Source: Mycolicibacterium boenickei
GTDB taxonomy: Bacteria; Actinomycetota; Actinomycetes; Mycobacteriales; Mycobacteriaceae
Length of the DNA stretch: 64,000 nucleotides
Assembly: GCF_010731295.1 (NCBI RefSeq)
Contig: NZ_AP022579.1
Location: 5,456,001-5,520,000 of the forward strand
Direction: 5' to 3'
Program-made: the position numbers and the translations under genes
Part shown: positions 32,722 through 41,621 of the stretch, in pieces
How the letters are laid out: every line of letters starts with the position of its first letter
How positions within the stretch are numbered: position 1 is the first letter of the stretch
The notes under the pieces: model-generated
Told to the model about the DNA's origin: nothing
The model's input: only the letters and a program-made list of their open reading frames with translations
Database searches by the model: none

Positions 32722-34338
32722 CTAAGCAACAATGAACCCGGCGTAGCCGTCAGCGGCGATCTCGTCACACCGGCGACGGTACTCGGGGATGCCGGCGGTG
32801 TATCCGAGGTACATCCGCTTCTTGCCGGGCACATTGCCGCCGTTATACCAGGAGTTGCAGCTCGGATGCACCAGCACGGTGGGTGCCACCAGCGCCGTGG
32901 TGTGTTCCACCCATTCGGCCTGCGCCTGCGGCGTTGCCTCGATGGTCGAGTACCCACCGGCTCTCAGGTACGCGATGCAATCCGCTATCCACTCCACATG
33001 CTGCTCCAGAGCGGCCACGAAATTCGTTGCTGCCGAGGGGCTTCCCGGGCCCTGGATCGTGAACAAGTTCGGGAACCCGGCCACCGCCAGACCGAGGTAG
33101 GACAGCGCCCCCTCCTTGGACCAGTACTCCCCCAGCACCAGCCCGTCACGGCCACGCACATCGATCCGGCTCAACGCGCCGGTCATGGCGTCGAACCCGG
33201 TGGCGTACACGATCACATCGAGGTCAAAGTCGCCCTGCTCGGTGGAAATCCCCGTCGCCGTCACCTCGTTGATGACGCCCTTGCGCAGATCGACGAGGGT
33301 GACGTTGTCCCGGTTGTAGGTCTGGTAGTAACCCTGGTCGATGATCGGCCGCTTGCAGGCGAACGGGTGACTGGGTGTCAGCGACGCCGCCGTCTCCGGG
33401 TCGGTCACGATGCGGGCCACCGCCTGTCCGTACAACTCGGTGGCCGTCCGGTTGGCATCGATGTCGAAGAAGACATCGCCCCAGTTCAGCGCGCCCATGA
33501 CGCCGTGTTCCTCGACCGCGCGTCGTTTCTCCTCGGGCGTCGCCGATTTCACCGGCGGCCGCACCAGCATGTCCAGCAGCACGGAGAACGCACTGAGCCG
33601 GGCCGCTCCCACCGGGTGTTCCCGCTGCGCGGCCCTGATGCCCGCGTAGTCAGTCTTGAGCGCGTCGAGCTCCCCGGGCGCGAACGGGCGCACCTGCCAC
33701 GGCAGGGTGAACGCCGGGGACCGCTGGAACACCGTGAGCTGTGCGCACTGCTCGGCCACTACCGGGATCAGCTGCACCCCGGTTGATCCGGTACCGATGA
33801 CCCCGACCCGCTTGCCCGTGAAGTCGACCTCCTCGCGCGGCCAGCGGCCGGTGAACAGCGAGGTGCCGGCGAACCGGCTCATGCCGGGGATGTCGGGTTC
33901 CAGCGGCACCGAGAGGATTCCGGTGGCGGCCACCACGAAAGGGGTGTGCAGCGTTTGCCCGCCGGCGGTGCTGACCGCCCACAGCGTTCTGTCCTCGTCG
34001 AAGGTCATCGCAGTGACCTCGGTACCGAATGCGATGTCGCGGCGCAGGTCGAGTCGGTCCGCGACGAAGTTCAGGTAGGCCTCGATCTCGGGCTGGGCCG
34101 GCATCGTCTCGGTCCAGACCCACTCCTGCTGGATCTCATCGCTGAAACTGTATGAGTATTCGATGCTCTCGATGTCACAGCGTGCGCCCGGGTACCGGTT
34201 GACCAGCCAGGTGCCGCCGACGGCGTCGGCCTTCTCCAGGACCTGCACCCTCAGCCCCTGCTCCCGTAGCCGGTGTAGGGCATACAAGCCGGAGAATCCG
34301 GCGCCGACGACGATCGCGTCGAAGTCGGGGCTGCTCAC
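32722..34338 (-). CDS. Flavin-containing monooxygenase, Baeyer-Villiger type
   Basis: A 538-residue two-dinucleotide-fold enzyme: the FAD site GAGFSG (residues 12-17), the NADP site GTGSTG (182-187) and ATGF near the end. Between them is the BVMO fingerprint FAGTSLFTGRWP (156-167), in which the usual His of FxGxxxHxxxWP is Phe162. Enzymes of this class insert oxygen next to a ketone to make an ester or lactone. The GTG start (34338) overlaps the epimerase stop by 4 nt, and the next gene is a hydrolase that could open the product. Confidence 0.9.
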   Translation of the reverse strand: MSSPDFDAIVVGAGFSGLYALHRLREQGLRVQVLEKADAVGGTWLVNRYPGARCDIESIEYSYSFSDEIQQEWVWTETMPAQPEIEAYLNFVADRLDLRRDIAFGTEVTAMTFDEDRTLWAVSTAGGQTLHTPFVVAATGILSVPLEPDIPGMSRFAGTSLFTGRWPREEVDFTGKRVGVIGTGSTGVQLIPVVAEQCAQLTVFQRSPAFTLPWQVRPFAPGELDALKTDYAGIRAAQREHPVGAARLSAFSVLLDMLVRPPVKSATPEEKRRAVEEHGVMGALNWGDVFFDIDANRTATELYGQAVARIVTDPETAASLTPSHPFACKRPIIDQGYYQTYNRDNVTLVDLRKGVINEVTATGISTEQGDFDLDVIVYATGFDAMTGALSRIDVRGRDGLVLGEYWSKEGALSYLGLAVAGFPNLFTIQGPGSPSAATNFVAALEQHVEWIADCIAYLRAGGYSTIEATPQAQAEWVEHTTALVAPTVLVHPSCNSWYNGGNVPGKKRMYLGYTAGIPEYRRRCDEIAADGYAGFIVA

Positions 34339-35354
34339 AAGTCGATGACCTTCTCGTTGCGGTTCTTGCGGTCGACGTAGAACTGCGCGGCCCGGCGAAT
34401 CGATTCGGCGGTCGGGGCCGGTTTCCACCCCAGCTCACGCATCGCCTTGCTGTGGTCCGCGGGCGAGGTGAGCCACATCAGTCGCGCGGCGGTGAGGTTC
34501 ATCGGAAAGTCGGTGCCGAACAGCCGATTCGACATGCCGGCGAGCCAGCCGAAGACATACAACGGGGCCATGGGTATTCCGAATCGCGGCGGTCGCGCAC
34601 CGACCGCCTCGGCCGCCGTGGTGAACATCTCCCGCTGGGACATGTAGCGCTCGGACACGATGTAGCGTTCGCCGATCCGGCCGTACTCGGCGGCCAGGAT
34701 GAGCGCATCGGCCGCGTCATCGATGCCGACCACCTCCGAGCCGACGCCGCGCACGTAGACCGGCAACTTGCCGAACGCAGCCATCGCCACGAGCGCCCCC
34801 TGCCTCGGCTGCCAGTCGGGTGGCCCGTAGGGGTTGGACACGCACATCGCCACGGCGGGCAGACCGTGTTCCCTGGCGTAGGTCAGCACCAGGTCTTCGG
34901 CCTGACGGCGGGATTCGATGTACGGGCCGCCTTTGCCGGCCCAGTTGAACGGGGTGTCCTCGTCGACGGTCGCGCCGTCGTCACCGACAGCGATGGTGCC
35001 GATGGTGCTGAGAAAGACGAACCGCTGCAGGTCAGCGTTCACCGCGACGTCGAGGACGTTGCGCAATCCCTCGACATTGGTGGAGAACAGCGGCGCCGGG
35101 TCGGCCAGATGGGCGCGGGTGTCGACGACGCAGTAGAACACCACATCCCGGTCGGCCATGGCCGCCGCCACCGCATCGGTGTCGAAGATGTCGCCGTAGC
35201 AGCGTTCGACGTCCACACCGTCGATGCCCTTGGTCGAACTACTGCGGCGAAGCAGCACCCGCACATCGTCGCCTCGTTCGACGAGTTGGCGAGTGACGCA
35301 GGCCCCGACGTTTCCGCTTGCGCCCATGACGAGTACTTTCCGCCGGCGATCCAT
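34335..35354 (-). CDS. NAD-dependent epimerase/dehydratase-family (extended SDR)
   Basis: A 339-residue extended SDR with GASGNVG at residues 11-17 and the substrate-side segment NPYGPP. The catalytic pair reads Tyr145-x3-Arg149 (YIESR) rather than the usual YxxxK. It resembles 3-beta-hydroxysteroid-type or dihydroflavonol-type reductases that act on alcohols and ketones. It is the first gene of an epimerase, monooxygenase, hydrolase operon. An operator lies between it and the divergent LLM gene. Confidence 0.85.
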   Translation of the reverse strand: MDRRRKVLVMGASGNVGACVTRQLVERGDDVRVLLRRSSSTKGIDGVDVERCYGDIFDTDAVAAAMADRDVVFYCVVDTRAHLADPAPLFSTNVEGLRNVLDVAVNADLQRFVFLSTIGTIAVGDDGATVDEDTPFNWAGKGGPYIESRRQAEDLVLTYAREHGLPAVAMCVSNPYGPPDWQPRQGALVAMAAFGKLPVYVRGVGSEVVGIDDAADALILAAEYGRIGERYIVSERYMSQREMFTTAAEAVGARPPRFGIPMAPLYVFGWLAGMSNRLFGTDFPMNLTAARLMWLTSPADHSKAMRELGWKPAPTAESIRRAAQFYVDRKNRNEKVIDL

Positions 35355-35390
35355 CGCTACTCCATCTCGGTCGACAATCAGCGATCGATG

Positions 35391-35411
35391 TTACGGTAAC
35401 GCTTTCAGTAG
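35391..35411. promoter_or_regulatory. Island operator, site 3
   Basis: TTACGGTAA, CGC, TTTCAGTAG. It lies between the divergent starts of the epimerase (35354) and the LLM gene (35445). Confidence 0.72.
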
Positions 35412-35444
35412 CGTCTCGGAATCCGGTCAGAAACGGGAAGATCG

Positions 35445-36386
35445 ATGAAGTACACCCTGGAATATCCCAGCGAGCTGCCCACCGCACCTGACGAATTCCT
35501 GCAACCGGAGGTCATCCGGGCGGTCGTCACCCACGCTGAGGCGGCGGGCTTCTCCGCCGTTGCCCTGAGCGAGCATCCGGCCCCGTCGGTCAAGTGGCGG
35601 AACCACGGTGGACACAACACGCTCGACCCGATCGCCGCGCTGAGTTTCATGGCAGCAGTCACCTCGCGCATCCGGTTGATGACCAACCTGTACGTGCTCC
35701 CGTTCCGCAACCCGTACCTGTCGGCCAAGGCCCTCGGCAGCGTGGACCTGATCTCCGGCGGTCGGCTCATCGCCGGTGTCGGTGCGGGTTACCTAGGATC
35801 CGAGTTCGCGGCGGTCGGCGTCAGCTTGGAGCGTCGTGCCGAACTGCTGGACGAAGCCCTGGCCGCATTGCGCGCCATCTGGACCGAGCCCGAAATGCCG
35901 GTTACCGGTGCTGATTTCGCCGCAGTGGGGCCAGTCTCGCTGCAGCACCCGGCGCAGCGCCCGCATCCGCCGATCTGGATCGGCGGGAACGGCGCCGCTG
36001 CGATCCGACGCGTGGTCGAGCACGGCAACGGGTGGATGCCGATCATCGCCACGACGGGCATGGCGGCGACGATGCGCACCACGGCCATCGAGAATCCCGA
36101 TCAGTTCGGCGCCGCCGTCCGACGCCTGCACCACCGTCTGGCAGACGCCGGCCGCGACCCGCGCTCCGTCGACATCCAGGTGGTGTGTCCGCCGATCGAT
36201 CTCGATGACGACGCTTCGATCCGCCACGGGCGCGGAGTGCTGCACGAACTGGAGGGCCACGGTGCCACCTGGGCCGTCATCCACGCGGACGGCAGCGGCC
36301 CGCAGGCCGCGCTCGACTACCTCAAGGCGTTCGGTGAAACCATGGATCTTGTTGCAGATCAGAATGTCTCGGAGACACCGCCGTAA
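35445..36386 (+). CDS. LLM-class F420-dependent oxidoreductase (TIGR03619-like)
   Basis: A 313-residue luciferase-like protein: ALSEHPAPSVKW, TNLYVLPFRNPYLSAKALGS and GRLIAGVGAGYLGSEF. The C-terminal region PPIWIGGNGAAAIRRV is typical. It is monocistronic on the plus strand, ending 9 bp before the convergent SnoaL-like gene, and is controlled with the divergent operon through site 3. Confidence 0.9.
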   Translation: MKYTLEYPSELPTAPDEFLQPEVIRAVVTHAEAAGFSAVALSEHPAPSVKWRNHGGHNTLDPIAALSFMAAVTSRIRLMTNLYVLPFRNPYLSAKALGSVDLISGGRLIAGVGAGYLGSEFAAVGVSLERRAELLDEALAALRAIWTEPEMPVTGADFAAVGPVSLQHPAQRPHPPIWIGGNGAAAIRRVVEHGNGWMPIIATTGMAATMRTTAIENPDQFGAAVRRLHHRLADAGRDPRSVDIQVVCPPIDLDDDASIRHGRGVLHELEGHGATWAVIHADGSGPQAALDYLKAFGETMDLVADQNVSETPP

Positions 36387-36395
36387 CGCAGCCAG

Positions 36396-36830
36396 TCAAG
36401 CGCCTTTGAACTTCAGCAGCGTCCTGGTCAGGTGCAGACTCGTGATCTGCCATGTGCCGTCCCGCTTTTCGTAGGTCTCGTGGTAGTGACCCGCGCCGTG
36501 CAACTCACTGCCATCAGGGAAGAACAACATGTCCTCCATCGCCCAGATGCCCGTTGCCGTGGTGTCGGAGGTCAACATGATCTCTGGCGTGTGGCAGTGG
36601 TGCACCGTCGCGGCGTGCTCGACGCCGCCCCATACCACGGGAAAGAACTCGTCGAAGCTCGTCAGCGGCGGGGCCGTCTGCGGATCGGCACCGCCGGTCG
36701 ACACGGCCATGTCGAGCTTCACCACGACGTCGTCGACGAACAATCCCCGCCAGGCATCGATGTCCTTGGTGTCCAGGAACCGGCAGTACCGGGCTTTGAG
36801 CTGCTTGATCGCTTCGATGTCGTCGGACAA
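36396..36830 (-). CDS. SnoaL-like (SnoaL_4/NTF2 fold) protein
   Basis: A 144-residue protein starting IEAIKQLKARYCRFLDTKDIDAW, typical of the small subunits or dehydratase-like proteins of the NTF2 fold; HHCHTPEI and HETYEKRDGTWQI follow. The TTG start (36830) has GGAGG 7 nt upstream. Upstream GTG choices have none. It follows the P450 at 36888 by about 57 bp and is probably cotranscribed. Confidence 0.78.
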   Translation of the reverse strand: MSDDIEAIKQLKARYCRFLDTKDIDAWRGLFVDDVVVKLDMAVSTGGADPQTAPPLTSFDEFFPVVWGGVEHAATVHHCHTPEIMLTSDTTATGIWAMEDMLFFPDGSELHGAGHYHETYEKRDGTWQITSLHLTRTLLKFKGA

Positions 36831-36887
36831 CGGGCCACCTCCTGGTCGACTGCGGTGCACTATATCTCCGGCGTGGCTCACTCGTGC

Positions 36888-38093
36888 TCAGTCCAGGACC
36901 CGAACCGGCACATTGCTCCAGCCCGCGACATTCTGCATGTTCACCCGCTTGCAGCCCTCCCAGTCCACCTCGTAGCGCGGCATGAAGTCCAGCATCTTGT
37001 CCAAGGCGATCACGCTTTCCAGCCGGGCCAGCGCCGCCCCCAGACAGCTGTGAATTCCGTAGCCCAGACCCAGATTCTGCGCTTGCGAACGATCGCGGTC
37101 GATGTCGAACCGGTCCGGTTCGGTCCACGCCTCCGGGTCCCGGTTGGCCGACCCACCCACCAGGAACACCGGTTTGCCTGCCGGAATCGTCACGCCGTGT
37201 AGTTCGATCTCGCGCATCGAGCGCCGCACGTTGTACTGCGCGGGCGCTTCGTAGCGCAGCAGTTCCTCCACGGCCAGCGGCACCTTGCTGCGGTCGTCGA
37301 GCAACTTCTGCCATTCTCCGGGATTCTGGGCGAACACCACTGCCGCATTGCCGAGCAGCTTGGTGACCGTCTCCGCGCCGGCACCACCGAGAAGCGTGGC
37401 GAATTCGGTGATCTCGATGTTGGTCAGCGGTTCCATCTCACCGTTGTCGCGCTCGATCTCCGACTCGATCAGCTGGCTGATCAAGTCGTCCCCGAGCTCA
37501 TGGCGGCGCTTCTTGATCAGCCGAAAGTAATAGATCGCCATGTCGACGGCGGATTTGATGCCGACCTCACCCATCTCGATCTCTCCGGCTTCCCGGTGCA
37601 GCAGATCGTCGATCCACAGCCGGATCTGCTGACGGTCTCCTTCGGGGACGCCCTGCAGCGTGGTCATCACGTCGACGGGAAAGAGGGCGGAGAAGTCCTG
37701 AACGAAGTCGAACCCGGCCGGGTCGACCGCCGACAGATGCTTGTCGATCAGCTCGGTGACGAGTTCACGCTTGGATTGGATCGCGCGCGGCGTGAAGACC
37801 TTGTTGAGCAGACTGCGCATCCGGCGGTGCGCCGGCGGGTCCATCGCGATGATCGAACCATGCTCGGTGACATCGCCTTTGCGCACCTGCGCGAGGTCGA
37901 CGCCATAGGCCGAGGAGTAGGTCTCGTAGTCCTTGAACGCCGCGGCGACATCCTCATGACGGGTCAGCGCGTAGAAGTCATATCGCTCGCTGTAGTAGAC
38001 GGGTGCGTGCACACGCATCTGCCGGTACATCTCGTAGGGACTGTTGAAGAAGTCTTGAGAAAACGGGTCGAACACCACCGTCGCCGCAGTCAT
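36888..38093 (-). CDS. Cytochrome P450
   Basis: A 401-residue P450. The I-helix is LLGGAGAETVTK (Glu-Thr in place of Asp-Thr), the K-helix EELLRYEAP, and the haem loop LGYGIHSCLGAALARLE, in which the conserved Phe at the start is Leu. Family unknown. It is divergent from the Rieske oxygenase with two operators between them, so both oxygenases are expected to be induced together. Confidence 0.9.
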   Translation of the reverse strand: MTAATVVFDPFSQDFFNSPYEMYRQMRVHAPVYYSERYDFYALTRHEDVAAAFKDYETYSSAYGVDLAQVRKGDVTEHGSIIAMDPPAHRRMRSLLNKVFTPRAIQSKRELVTELIDKHLSAVDPAGFDFVQDFSALFPVDVMTTLQGVPEGDRQQIRLWIDDLLHREAGEIEMGEVGIKSAVDMAIYYFRLIKKRRHELGDDLISQLIESEIERDNGEMEPLTNIEITEFATLLGGAGAETVTKLLGNAAVVFAQNPGEWQKLLDDRSKVPLAVEELLRYEAPAQYNVRRSMREIELHGVTIPAGKPVFLVGGSANRDPEAWTEPDRFDIDRDRSQAQNLGLGYGIHSCLGAALARLESVIALDKMLDFMPRYEVDWEGCKRVNMQNVAGWSNVPVRVLD

Positions 38094-38191
38094 CGATAAT
38101 CCTTCTCCGCCCCCGTGAGCGAGTCACGGTCCGTGAAACAACCCCTGACAGTTCACCCACCGCGTTGGACCGGGCGGCTTATTTGTAAACG

Positions 38192-38212
38192 CTACCGTAA
38201 GCCATTCAGTAG
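38192..38212. promoter_or_regulatory. Island operator, site 4
   Basis: CTACCGTAA, GCC, ATTCAGTAG. Nearer to the P450 start (38093) in the 231-bp divergent gap. No gene lies in that gap. Confidence 0.72.
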
Positions 38213-38266
38213 AATCAACGTCGCCGTTCGGCACCCCACCCGTGTTCGCTTCCCGTGCAGAAAGCT

Positions 38267-38287
38267 CTACTGTAATGTATTCCGTAG
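38267..38287. promoter_or_regulatory. Island operator, site 5
   Basis: CTACTGTAA, TGT, ATTCCGTAG. Lies 37 bp upstream of the Rieske oxygenase ATG. Together with site 4 it gives each divergent gene its own operator. Confidence 0.75.
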
Positions 38288-38324
38288 CCAATGCGAGAGC
38301 ACTGATGCAGGAAGGCAGCTGTCC

Positions 38325-39344
38325 ATGAAAGTGCCGTTCACCTGGAAGGTCACCGGCTGGTTCATGATCGGCTGGTCGGCCGAGTATGAGGTCGGCGATG
38401 TGAAGGCGCTGAAGTATTTCGGCGAGGACCTCGCCGCCTACCGCGACGAGTCCGGCGAGCTGCACGTACTCGAAGCCCACTGCAAGCACCTGGGTGCGCA
38501 CATCGGGCACGGCGGCAAGGTGGTCGGCGACTGCGTGGAGTGCCCGTTCCATGGCTGGCGGTGGGGCCCCGAAGGTAACAACACCTACATTCCCTACCAG
38601 CCCGACAAGCCCAACCGCGGGCTACGGCTGCGGTCCTACCCGGTCAAGGAGCAATACGGCTGCATCTTCATGTGGTACCAGCCCGACGGTAAAGAACCGC
38701 AGTGGGAACTGCCCGACATCTTCCACAAGTTCCCGCAGTTCGAAACCGACCCGAATGCGTACTACCGGCCCTACCCGGAGTTCTCCAGCCGAGCCGATGC
38801 GATCCCGGTGCACCCCCAGATCGTCGCCGAAAACGGTCCGGACAGTTCCCATTTCCGATATGTGCACGGCGCCACCGTCACTCCGGTCTGCCTGCACTGG
38901 GAACACGTCGACGAGGAATGGCGGTTCCTGACGGGCTGGCCCGACGCCCGTAGTGACGATCCGGACAAGATGGCGCTGCGGATTCACAGTCACTTCTCCG
39001 GCCTGGGGTTCGCGATGAGCGCCTTCGAGGGCTCGTCGAATCACCGGTTGATCTTCGCTTGCACCCCCGTCGACGACGAGGTGTCGGACATGTTCTATTC
39101 CATCTGGTGGCCTAAAGAATCGGGTACAGCTGCCGGGTCCGACATACCCCCGGAACACGTGCGCCGACACGTCGAGAAGCAGTTCCTCAAGACAGTGTGG
39201 GAGGACTGCGACATCTGGCGCTACCAGAAGTACGTCGAACACCCGCCCCTGGCCAAGATCGACGCGAAACCGTATATGGCGATGCGTAAGTGGGCCACCC
39301 AGTTTTACGAGGTCCCTCCCGCCGACAGCGTTGCGCACGCATGA
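38325..39344 (+). CDS. Rieske non-haem iron oxygenase (KshA-like)
   Basis: A 339-residue oxygenase component. The Rieske ligands are C53-K-H55 and C73-PF-H76. The mononuclear iron site is N170-x2-D173-x2-H176-x4-H181. The C-terminal pattern (DCDIWRYQKYVEHPPL, then MRKWATQFYEVP) is that of 3-ketosteroid 9-alpha-hydroxylase KshA and relatives, so a ring hydroxylation of a polycyclic substrate is plausible. No reductase gene (KshB-like) is adjacent. The ATG at 38325 has GGAAGG 9 nt upstream. Its stop overlaps the next gene (ATGA). Confidence 0.92.
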   Translation: MKVPFTWKVTGWFMIGWSAEYEVGDVKALKYFGEDLAAYRDESGELHVLEAHCKHLGAHIGHGGKVVGDCVECPFHGWRWGPEGNNTYIPYQPDKPNRGLRLRSYPVKEQYGCIFMWYQPDGKEPQWELPDIFHKFPQFETDPNAYYRPYPEFSSRADAIPVHPQIVAENGPDSSHFRYVHGATVTPVCLHWEHVDEEWRFLTGWPDARSDDPDKMALRIHSHFSGLGFAMSAFEGSSNHRLIFACTPVDDEVSDMFYSIWWPKESGTAAGSDIPPEHVRRHVEKQFLKTVWEDCDIWRYQKYVEHPPLAKIDAKPYMAMRKWATQFYEVPPADSVAHA

Positions 39345-39958
39345 AGATCGACCTGACCGAACTCGTCGCGCCCGAACACACCGCCATCGTCACCCAGGAA
39401 TGTCAGGGCGCGGTGGTCGGCCCCGACGCCGGGTTGGCCGCGCTGGCCGACGAGGCCCGCCGAGAGGCATTGCCCAACATCGGCAAGCTGTTGCCGGCGG
39501 CACGCGCCGCCTCCGCCCGGGTGGTGCACTGCCTGGTGCAGAGACGCCCGGATGGGTTGGGTTCCAATCACAACGCCAAGATCTTCGCGATCGGCCGTAA
39601 CGACGTCGGCATCCTGCCCGGCAGTCCCGGCGCTGCGCTGTTGCCCGAATTCGGTCCGGAACCAGACGATCTCGTGCTGTCTCGTTGGCACGGCCTGGGC
39701 CCGATGGGCGGCACCGATCTGGACGCCATCCTGCGCAACCTCGGGGTGCGCACCATCGTGGCCGTCGGAGTCTCGGTGAACATCGCGATCACCAACCTGG
39801 TGATGGACGCGGTCAACGCCGGGTACCGGGTGGTCCTGCCGCGGGATGCGGTGGCCGGAATCCCGACCGCCTACGCCGACGCGGTCATTGACAACACCCT
39901 GTCCCTTCTCGCCACCGTCACCACGACCGACCGCCTGCTGCACGCGTGGCAGCGCTGA
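39341..39958 (+). CDS. Isochorismatase-fold protein lacking the catalytic triad
   Basis: A 205-residue protein of the isochorismatase/cysteine-hydrolase fold (GGTDLDAILRNLGVRTIVAVG, then AITNLVMDAVNAGYRVVLPRDA). The usual Asp-Lys-Cys triad appears as Glu20, Arg115 and Ala149. It may therefore be a non-hydrolytic relative, a lyase or a binding protein. It is translationally coupled to the Rieske oxygenase, so it probably acts on or with that product. Confidence 0.8.
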   Translation: MKIDLTELVAPEHTAIVTQECQGAVVGPDAGLAALADEARREALPNIGKLLPAARAASARVVHCLVQRRPDGLGSNHNAKIFAIGRNDVGILPGSPGAALLPEFGPEPDDLVLSRWHGLGPMGGTDLDAILRNLGVRTIVAVGVSVNIAITNLVMDAVNAGYRVVLPRDAVAGIPTAYADAVIDNTLSLLATVTTTDRLLHAWQR

Positions 39959-39977
39959 TCCGCCAATAGGAGAAACC

Positions 39978-41621
39978 GTGCAGTTCACCGTTCCGGCTGT
40001 CGCAGAAGCCGTCGCCACGGCCATCGGCGACCGCCCGCTGATCGTGCAGGGCGATCGGCGGTTGACCTACCGCCAGATCGTGGAGCGGTCGAACCGACTG
40101 GCGGCATACCTGCATTCGCGCGGGCTGGGCGCACAAACCGAACGCGGCGAGCTCGCCGGTCACGAGGTAGGGCAAGACCTACTGGGCATCTACGCCTACA
40201 ACGGACCGGAGTTCGTCGAGTCCCTGCTCGGCTCATTCCGGGCCCGCGTCGCCCCGTTCAACGTCAACTACCGCTACGTCAAGAACGAATTGCAGTACCT
40301 GCTCGCCGACTCCGGCGCGACCGCGCTGGTGTACCACGCAGCCTTCGCACCCCGGGTGGCCGAGATCCTGTCTGATCTTCCGGCGCTGCGGGTACTGATC
40401 CAGATCGCCGACGACTCGGGCAACGAACTGCTCGACGGTGCAGTCGATTACGAGACGATCGTCGCCAACACGACGTTGGCAGCTCCTCCTGTGGAACCCA
40501 GCCCTGACGATCTCTACGTGCTCTACACCGGCGGAACGACCGGAATGCCCAAGGGGGTTTTGTGGCGCCAGCACGATATCTTCATGACCGCGTTCGGCGG
40601 CCGCAACATGGTGACCGGTGAGAAATCACAATCCGTCGAGGAGATCGTGGGGCGTGCGGTCGACAACCCGGGTACCAAGCTGCTCATCCTGCCGCCGCTG
40701 ATTCACGGCGCGGCCCAATGGGGTGTGATGACGGCGGTGACCACGGGGCAGACCGTCGTATTCCCCAGTGTGGTCGACCGTTTCGATGCCGACGACGTGG
40801 TGCGCACCATCGAACGCGAACAGGTGTTGGTGGCCACGGTGGTGGGCGACGCGATGGCCCGGCCCCTGCTCGATGCGATCAGGGCAGGGACAGCGGATGT
40901 GTCCTCACTGTCAGTGGTGGCCAACGGCGGCGCGCAGTTGACGCCCTACGTCAAACAGCAACTCATAGACGCCAAGGAGAATCTCATCGTCGTCGACGGA
41001 GTCGGGTCATCCGAGACCGGCGCCCAGATGAGCCACATGTCGGCCCCGGGCGCGGTGTCGACCGGCACCTTCAACGCCGGGCCCGATACCTGCGTGGTGA
41101 CCGAGGATTTCACCGCGGTCCTGCCCGCCGGCCACGATGGGCTGGGCTGGCTGGCGCAACGCGGATTCGTGCCGCTGGGCTACAAGGGCGATGCCGCCAA
41201 GACCGCGGCGACCTTTCCGGTGATCGACGGGGTTCGCTATGCCACGCCGGGTGACCGCGCCCGCCACCTCGACACCGGCGCGATCGAATTGCTCGGTCGC
41301 GATTCGGTGACGATCAACTCCGGTGGGGAGAAGATCTTCGCCGAGGAGGTCGAATCCGCGATTGCATCGCATCCCGCGGTACGCGACGTGGTGGTCACCG
41401 GCCGCCCCAGTGAGCGCTGGGGACAGGAGGTGGTGGCCATTGTTGCGCTCGCCGACGGCGCCGAAGCCACGGCCGACGAACTCATCGGGCACGCCGAAAC
41501 CTCGATCGCCCGTTACAAGCTGCCCAAAGCCGTGGTGTTCCGTCCGGTCATCGAGCGCAGCCCGGCCGGCAAGGCCGACTACCGGTGGGCTCGCGAGCAG
41601 GCCGTCAGCGAAACTTCCTGA
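39978..41621 (+). CDS. Acyl-CoA synthetase (FadD19/FadD17-like)
   Basis: A 547-residue ANL-superfamily ligase with the AMP loop YTGGTTGMPKGVLW, GSSETG, the hinge region GRDSVTINSGGEKI and the catalytic Lys in PAGKADYRWA. It resembles the steroid-side-chain CoA ligases of mycobacteria and is a paralogue of the gene at 56032-57648. Both share an insert after the first beta strands. It activates a carboxylic acid with ATP and CoA. The GTG start (39978) has AGGAGA upstream. Third gene of the Rieske operon. Its end overlaps the convergent aldehyde dehydrogenase by 17 nt. Confidence 0.9.
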   Translation: MQFTVPAVAEAVATAIGDRPLIVQGDRRLTYRQIVERSNRLAAYLHSRGLGAQTERGELAGHEVGQDLLGIYAYNGPEFVESLLGSFRARVAPFNVNYRYVKNELQYLLADSGATALVYHAAFAPRVAEILSDLPALRVLIQIADDSGNELLDGAVDYETIVANTTLAAPPVEPSPDDLYVLYTGGTTGMPKGVLWRQHDIFMTAFGGRNMVTGEKSQSVEEIVGRAVDNPGTKLLILPPLIHGAAQWGVMTAVTTGQTVVFPSVVDRFDADDVVRTIEREQVLVATVVGDAMARPLLDAIRAGTADVSSLSVVANGGAQLTPYVKQQLIDAKENLIVVDGVGSSETGAQMSHMSAPGAVSTGTFNAGPDTCVVTEDFTAVLPAGHDGLGWLAQRGFVPLGYKGDAAKTAATFPVIDGVRYATPGDRARHLDTGAIELLGRDSVTINSGGEKIFAEEVESAIASHPAVRDVVVTGRPSERWGQEVVAIVALADGAEATADELIGHAETSIARYKLPKAVVFRPVIERSPAGKADYRWAREQAVSETS

